DNA from: an uncultured Rhodospirillales bacterium
GTDB lineage: Bacteria; Pseudomonadota; Alphaproteobacteria; Acetobacterales; Acetobacteraceae
DNA length: 36,419 bases
Assembly (NCBI GenBank): GCA_903864895.1
Contig: CAIPHQ010000191.1
Coordinates: forward strand, 1 to 36,419
Direction of reading: 5' to 3'
Positions within the stretch are counted from its first letter, which is position 1. Each line of letters begins with the position of its first letter. The position numbers and the translations under genes are program-made. The notes under the pieces are model-generated. The model searched no databases. It saw nothing but the letters and a program-made list of their open reading frames with translations, and was not told where the DNA came from. Positions 33,058-36,419 of this stretch are shown in pieces.

Positions 33058-33351
33058 ATGCTGTTCGCCCTGATCAACACCGACCGCCCCGGCAGCTTCG
33101 ACCTGCGTATGGCCACACGTCCGGCGCATCTGGCCTATCTGGAAGCCGAGACCGCCAGGATCATAAGCGGCGGCGCCTTGCTGGACGCTGACGGCAAGCC
33201 GAATGGCTCGCTGCTGGTCATCGACGTGGCCGATCGCGCCGAAGCCGAGGCGTTTGCCGCCGCCGACCCCTACACCAAGGCCGGGCTGTTCGAAGGCACC
33301 GTGGTGCGGCCATTCCGGCAAGTGTTCAAGGACGGGGTGAAGGTCGCCTGA
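33058..33351 (+). CDS. YciI-family protein
   Basis: 97-residue ferredoxin-like-fold protein (YCII domain). It contains MLFALINTDRPGSFDLRMATR, HLAYLEAE, GGALLDADGKPNGSL and the C-terminal block ADPYTKAGLFEGTVVRPFRQV, the classic YciI ending. The molecular role is unknown; relatives include dehydrochlorinase-type enzymes and small domains of signalling proteins. ATG 33058 was chosen over an in-frame ATG at 33025 because GGAA is 7 nt upstream and the family starts here. Its stop overlaps the next gene's ATG by 1 nt (TGATG), so the two are coupled. Confidence 0.9.
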   Translation: MLFALINTDRPGSFDLRMATRPAHLAYLEAETARIISGGALLDADGKPNGSLLVIDVADRAEAEAFAAADPYTKAGLFEGTVVRPFRQVFKDGVKVA

Positions 33352-33764
33352 TGCAGTACTGGCTGGTCAAATCCGAGCCCGATGCGTTTTCCTGGGACCA
33401 GCAGGTCGCCAACGGCGTCGAACCGTGGACCGGGGTGCGCAACCACTCGGCCAAGCTGAACCTGAAGGCGATGCAGGCGGGGGATCGCGCGTTCTTCTAC
33501 CATTCCAACATCGGCAAGGAGATTGTCGGCGTGGTGGAGGTGGCGCGCGAAGCCTATCCCGATACGTCCGCCGAAAAGGGCGACTGGGTGTGCGTGGACA
33601 TGCGCGCGGTCGGCCCGATGCCGCGCCCGGTGACGCTGGCTGAGATCAAGGCCGATCCGGCGCTGGAAGGTCTGGCGCTGATCAAGCTGTCGCGCCTGTC
33701 GGTGGTGCCGGTGAGCGAGGCGCATTGGCGGCATATCTGCGGGCTGGGCGGCTGGCGGGACTGA
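33351..33764 (+). CDS. EVE-domain protein
   Basis: 137-residue single EVE domain: YWLVKSEPDAFSWD at the N-terminus, WTGVRNHSAKLNLKAMQAGD, FFYHSNIGKEIVGVVEV and KLSRLSVVPVSEAHW. EVE is a PUA-like fold that reads modified bases in some systems (restriction/defence fusions, YTH relatives); the stand-alone form is widespread in alphaproteobacteria and its ligand is not established. It follows yciI with overlapping stop and start, a pairing I recognise as common, and precedes a Rieske-type gene by 16 nt. Confidence 0.92.
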   Translation: MQYWLVKSEPDAFSWDQQVANGVEPWTGVRNHSAKLNLKAMQAGDRAFFYHSNIGKEIVGVVEVAREAYPDTSAEKGDWVCVDMRAVGPMPRPVTLAEIKADPALEGLALIKLSRLSVVPVSEAHWRHICGLGGWRD

Positions 33765-33780
33765 TGGGGAAGTGTGCGCC

Positions 33781-34125
33781 ATGAGTCTGCGCGCCCTCTG
33801 CCGCCTCGACGACCTGCCCGATGGCACCGCGCGCGGCTTCGGCCCGCCGACGGGCGGGTTTACCGGCCTGTTCGCGGTGCGGCGCGGGGATGAGGTGCGG
33901 GTGTATGTGAATTCCTGCCCGCATATCGGCGTACCGCTGGACTGGGCGCCGGACCGGTTTCTGACCAATGACGGCAGCCGGATCATCTGCGCCACGCATG
34001 GGGCCGAGTTCGAGATCGGCACGGGACTATGCGTACGTGGGCCTTGCCTTGGGGACCGCTTGGATGCGGTTATGATCGACATCAAGGACGGTGTGATCCT
34101 CGTGCCAGAGGATGCCGGCCTGTAG
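33781..34125 (+). CDS. Rieske [2Fe-2S] ferredoxin-like protein
   Basis: 114-residue soluble Rieske protein. The cluster ligands are Cys46 and His48 ([12 protein letters not shown]) and Cys70 and His73 ([13 protein letters not shown]). It probably donates electrons to an oxygenase or reductase; no oxygenase is next to it, so its partner is unknown. ATG 33781 is used because the protein start fits ([12 protein letters not shown]); a GTG at 33772 in the same frame is the alternative and lies too close to the purine run for good initiation. Confidence 0.88.
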   Translation: MSLRALCRLDDLPDGTARGFGPPTGGFTGLFAVRRGDEVRVYVNSCPHIGVPLDWAPDRFLTNDGSRIICATHGAEFEIGTGLCVRGPCLGDRLDAVMIDIKDGVILVPEDAGL

Positions 34126-34189
34126 CGGGTGCCAACCGGGGGGGTGGCGGCCGCTTCGTGTATGCGTCCATGAACAGGAACACCAACGG

Positions 34190-36121
34190 ATGTCTGACGC
34201 CCTCGTTGCGGTGAAACCGGAAATTGCCGCGCACGCCCATGTCAACGCGGCCCAGCGCGCCGCGATGGTGGCCGAAGCTGCCACCAACCCGGATGCATTC
34301 TGGGCCGAGCAGAGCCGCCGCATCGCGTGGATGAAGCCCCCCACCAGGATCCTCAGCGGTGATTTCACCGGTGACGTGCAGATCAAATGGTTCGAGGACG
34401 GCACGCTGAACGCCTCGGCGAGTTGCCTCGACCGGCATCTGGCCACGCGCGGCGATCAGGTGGCGATCATATGGGAAGGCGATGACCCGAACGCCAGCAA
34501 GCACGTCACTTACCGCGAACTGCACGCGCAGGTGTGCCAACTCGCCAATGTGCTGACCGGTCTGGGCGTGCAGAAGGGCGACCGGGTGTGCCTGTATCTA
34601 CCGATGGTGGTCGAAGCCGCCGTGGCGATGCTGGCCTGCGCGCGCGTGGGTGCGGTGCATACCATTGTTTTCGGCGGCTTCTCGCCGGACAGCCTCGCCA
34701 ACCGCATTCAGGATGCGGGCGCGAAAGTGCTGATCACCGCCGATGAAGGCCGCCGGGGTGGCCGCAAGGTTGCGCTGAAAACCAACGCCGATGCGGCGCT
34801 GAAGCACTGCCCGGATGTGGCGCATGTGCTGGTGGTGACCAACACCGGCGGCGAGGTGCCGATGGTGGCCGGGCGTGACCATCGCTACGAAGACCTGATG
34901 GCCGCAGCCTCCACCGAGTTCGCGCCGGTGGAAATGAACGCGGAAGACCCGCTGTTCATCCTGTACACCTCCGGCAGCACCGGCAAGCCGAAGGGCGCAC
35001 TGCACACCACCGGCGGCTACATGGTGTGGGCCAGCTTCACGCATGAACTGGTGTTCGACTATCAGCCGGGCGAAGTGTACTGGTGCACCGCCGATGTGGG
35101 CTGGGTGACCGGTCACACGTATATCGTGTACGGGCCGCTGGCCAACGGCGCCACCACGCTGATGTTCGAGGGTGTGCCGAGCTACCCGGATGCGGGGCGC
35201 TTCTGGCAGGTGGTGGACAAGCACAAGGTCAACATCTTCTACACCGCGCCGACCGCCATCCGCAGCCTGATGCGCGACGGCGACGCCCCGGTGAAGAAGC
35301 ACAGCCGTGCCAGCCTGCGCATCCTCGGCAGCGTCGGTGAGCCGATCAATCCGGAAGCGTGGCTGTGGTACTACAAGGTGGTGGGCGACGAGCGCTGCCC
35401 CATCGTGGACACGTGGTGGCAGACCGAGACCGGCGGCATCCTGATCTCGCCGCTGCCGGGGGCCGTGGCGCAAAAGCCGGGTTCGGCCACGCTGCCGCTG
35501 CCCGGCGTGTTCCCGTTGCTGGTGGACGCCGAGGGCAAGGTGCTGGAGGGGGCCACCGACGGCATGTTGTGCATCGACCGGCCGTGGCCCGGCATCATGC
35601 GCACCGTGTTCGGCGACCATGCCCGCTTCGTGCAGACCTATTTTTCCACCTTCAAGGGCCTGTATTTCACTGGCGACGGCGCGCGCCGCGATGCCGATGG
35701 CTACTGGTGGATCACCGGGCGGGTGGATGACGTGATCAACGTCTCCGGCCACCGCATGGGCACCGCCGAGGTGGAAAGTGCGCTGGTGGCGCATCCGAAG
35801 GTGGCCGAGGCCGCCGTGGTGGGCTTCCCGCACGAGATCAAGGGTCAGGGCATCTACGCCTACGTGACGCTGAAGACCGGCGTGGAAGCCACCGAGGCGC
35901 TGCGCAAGGAACTGGTGGCGTGGGTGCGCACCGAAATCGGGCCCATCGCCAGCCCGGACGCCATCCAATGGGCGCCGGGGCTGCCGAAAACCCGCAGCGG
36001 CAAGATCATGCGCCGCATCCTGCGCAAGATTGCCGCCAACGAGACGGACGGGTTGGGCGACACGTCCACGCTGGCTGATCCGGGCGTGGTGAACGAACTG
36101 ATCGAAAACCGCGTCGGCTGA
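34190..36121 (+). CDS. acs: Acetyl-CoA synthetase (AMP-forming)
   Basis: 643-residue enzyme making acetyl-CoA from acetate, ATP and CoA via acetyl-AMP. It has the family N-terminus ([28 protein letters not shown]), the phosphate loop [25 protein letters not shown] (A5), [14 protein letters not shown] (A7) and the C-terminal catalytic lysine in [14 protein letters not shown], the site acetylated for control in other bacteria. Length is normal. ATG 34190 gives the right start; the nearest purine run (CAGGA) is 10 nt away, so the ribosome site is weak. A bidirectional terminator follows directly. Confidence 0.97.
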   Translation: MSDALVAVKPEIAAHAHVNAAQRAAMVAEAATNPDAFWAEQSRRIAWMKPPTRILSGDFTGDVQIKWFEDGTLNASASCLDRHLATRGDQVAIIWEGDDPNASKHVTYRELHAQVCQLANVLTGLGVQKGDRVCLYLPMVVEAAVAMLACARVGAVHTIVFGGFSPDSLANRIQDAGAKVLITADEGRRGGRKVALKTNADAALKHCPDVAHVLVVTNTGGEVPMVAGRDHRYEDLMAAASTEFAPVEMNAEDPLFILYTSGSTGKPKGALHTTGGYMVWASFTHELVFDYQPGEVYWCTADVGWVTGHTYIVYGPLANGATTLMFEGVPSYPDAGRFWQVVDKHKVNIFYTAPTAIRSLMRDGDAPVKKHSRASLRILGSVGEPINPEAWLWYYKVVGDERCPIVDTWWQTETGGILISPLPGAVAQKPGSATLPLPGVFPLLVDAEGKVLEGATDGMLCIDRPWPGIMRTVFGDHARFVQTYFSTFKGLYFTGDGARRDADGYWWITGRVDDVINVSGHRMGTAEVESALVAHPKVAEAAVVGFPHEIKGQGIYAYVTLKTGVEATEALRKELVAWVRTEIGPIASPDAIQWAPGLPKTRSGKIMRRILRKIAANETDGLGDTSTLADPGVVNELIENRVG

Positions 36122-36163
36122 AAACGCGCCCTCTCCGCCCTCCGGGGTGGAGAGGGCCGTTTT
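36121..36163. terminator. Bidirectional intrinsic terminator (acs / nnrU)
   Basis: GCCCTCTCC (36128-36136) and GGAGAGGGC (36149-36157) form a perfect 9-bp stem whose loop can add CCC/GGG pairs. Flanked by AAAA (36121-36124) on the left and TTTT (36160-36163) on the right, it can terminate both acs and the convergent gene. The A-run begins inside the acs stop codon. This is the only textbook intrinsic terminator I found in the window. Confidence 0.85.
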
Positions 36164-36164
36164 G

Positions 36165-36419
36165 CTACATGCCCAGCACCGGCACGCCGATCAGATACGG
36201 GTGCAGGAACAGCATCGCCACATAGGCCACCGTGCCCGCAATCACTGCCACCGCATCGGCGCGGGTGAACGCGTCGATGCGCGGCGCACCCATGTCGCCG
36301 CGCCGTTTGACGGCGATGCGGTCATAGACGGCCCAGGCCAGGAACGAGCCGAACAGCAGCAACCCGCCCAGATCGCCGTTGGCCAGCAGATGCGCCAGCG
36401 CCCAGATCTTGATGGCCAC
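36165..36419 (-). CDS. NnrU-family membrane protein (5' end outside window)
   Basis: C-terminal 84 residues of a membrane protein: ALAHLLANGDLGGLLLFGSF, LAWAVYDRIAVKRRG, then a last helix (VIAGTVAYVAMLFLHPYLIG). This matches the NnrU family (relatives of the phytoene/isorenieratene biosynthesis-type membrane proteins linked to nitric oxide and nitrite response in denitrifiers). The frame is open up to the window edge, and GTG at 36417-36419 is within the conserved KIWALAHLL stretch, so the real start lies beyond. Stop TAG at 36165-36167. The role is not known with certainty. Confidence 0.82.
   Translation of the reverse strand: MAIKIWALAHLLANGDLGGLLLFGSFLAWAVYDRIAVKRRGDMGAPRIDAFTRADAVAVIAGTVAYVAMLFLHPYLIGVPVLGM

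Noticed and set aside
1-36419. CRISPR array, insertion sequence, integrase, phage or restriction system
   Set aside because: No regular repeats, transposase motifs, terminal repeats or defence proteins were seen. The EVE protein and toxin-antitoxin remnants alone do not make a defence island.

Overview
This is a G+C-rich (about 65-70% by eye), densely packed chromosomal segment from an alphaproteobacterium, most likely of the Rhodospirillales/Acetobacterales kind. The evidence is the gene order (TPR protein-bamB-der; ribF/ileS-lspA-DUF3035 lipoprotein; a seven-gene ccm cluster; rluB-rsmD) and protein features such as the alphaproteobacterial type of BamB and a MutL that carries the endonuclease motif. 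I do not name a species. Most of the window is core housekeeping DNA, not a mobile or defence island.

Layout. 1-1198: 3' part of rho. 1272-1880: an intact ParD/ParE-type toxin-antitoxin pair in visibly lower G+C DNA. 1887-4175: a SAM-dependent methyltransferase divergent from ahcY, with a candidate operator between them. 4280-6200: scoAB (3-oxoacid CoA-transferase) convergent with a short protein that looks like the front of an adenylate-forming enzyme. 6274-7010: tRNA-Ala(GGC) and a SCO-type copper chaperone. 7011-8222: a fosmidomycin-resistance-type MFS exporter. 8409-11786: YfgM-like TPR protein, bamB and der (envelope assembly and ribosome assembly). 11856-15394: a small Pro-rich protein, an ACS-family MFS transporter with an unusual hydrophobic insert, an SDR and a MhpD-like hydratase. 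15493-20902: ribF, a broken toxin-antitoxin locus, ileS, lspA and a DUF3035 lipoprotein. 20953-24393: pgi and mutL. 24390-25233: a second broken toxin-antitoxin locus and a small membrane protein. 25234-27787: rsmD, rluB, a puuD-like amidotransferase and tadA. 27788-32970: ccmCDEFGHI (cytochrome c maturation; ccmA and ccmB are not here). 33058-36121: yciI, an EVE-domain protein, a Rieske ferredoxin and acs. 36165-end: 3' part of a NnrU-family protein.

How the genes work together. Cytochrome c maturation (ccm) and the SCO protein point to an aerobic respiratory chain. scoAB and acs feed acetyl-CoA and acetoacetyl-CoA metabolism. ahcY removes the S-adenosylhomocysteine that methyltransferases make. 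Genes within operons usually overlap by 4 nt (ATGA/GTGA). Eight of nine convergent gene ends are separated by 8 nt or less, or overlap. Only the last (acs/nnrU) has a clear intrinsic terminator.

The most unusual features are two separate toxin-antitoxin remnants, at 16431-16827 and 24390-24694. Each joins the N-terminal half of a Phd-type antitoxin, out of frame, to the C-terminal half of a VapC PIN toxin. The second keeps a perfect inverted-repeat operator. I found no CRISPR array, insertion sequence, prophage or obvious new defence system.
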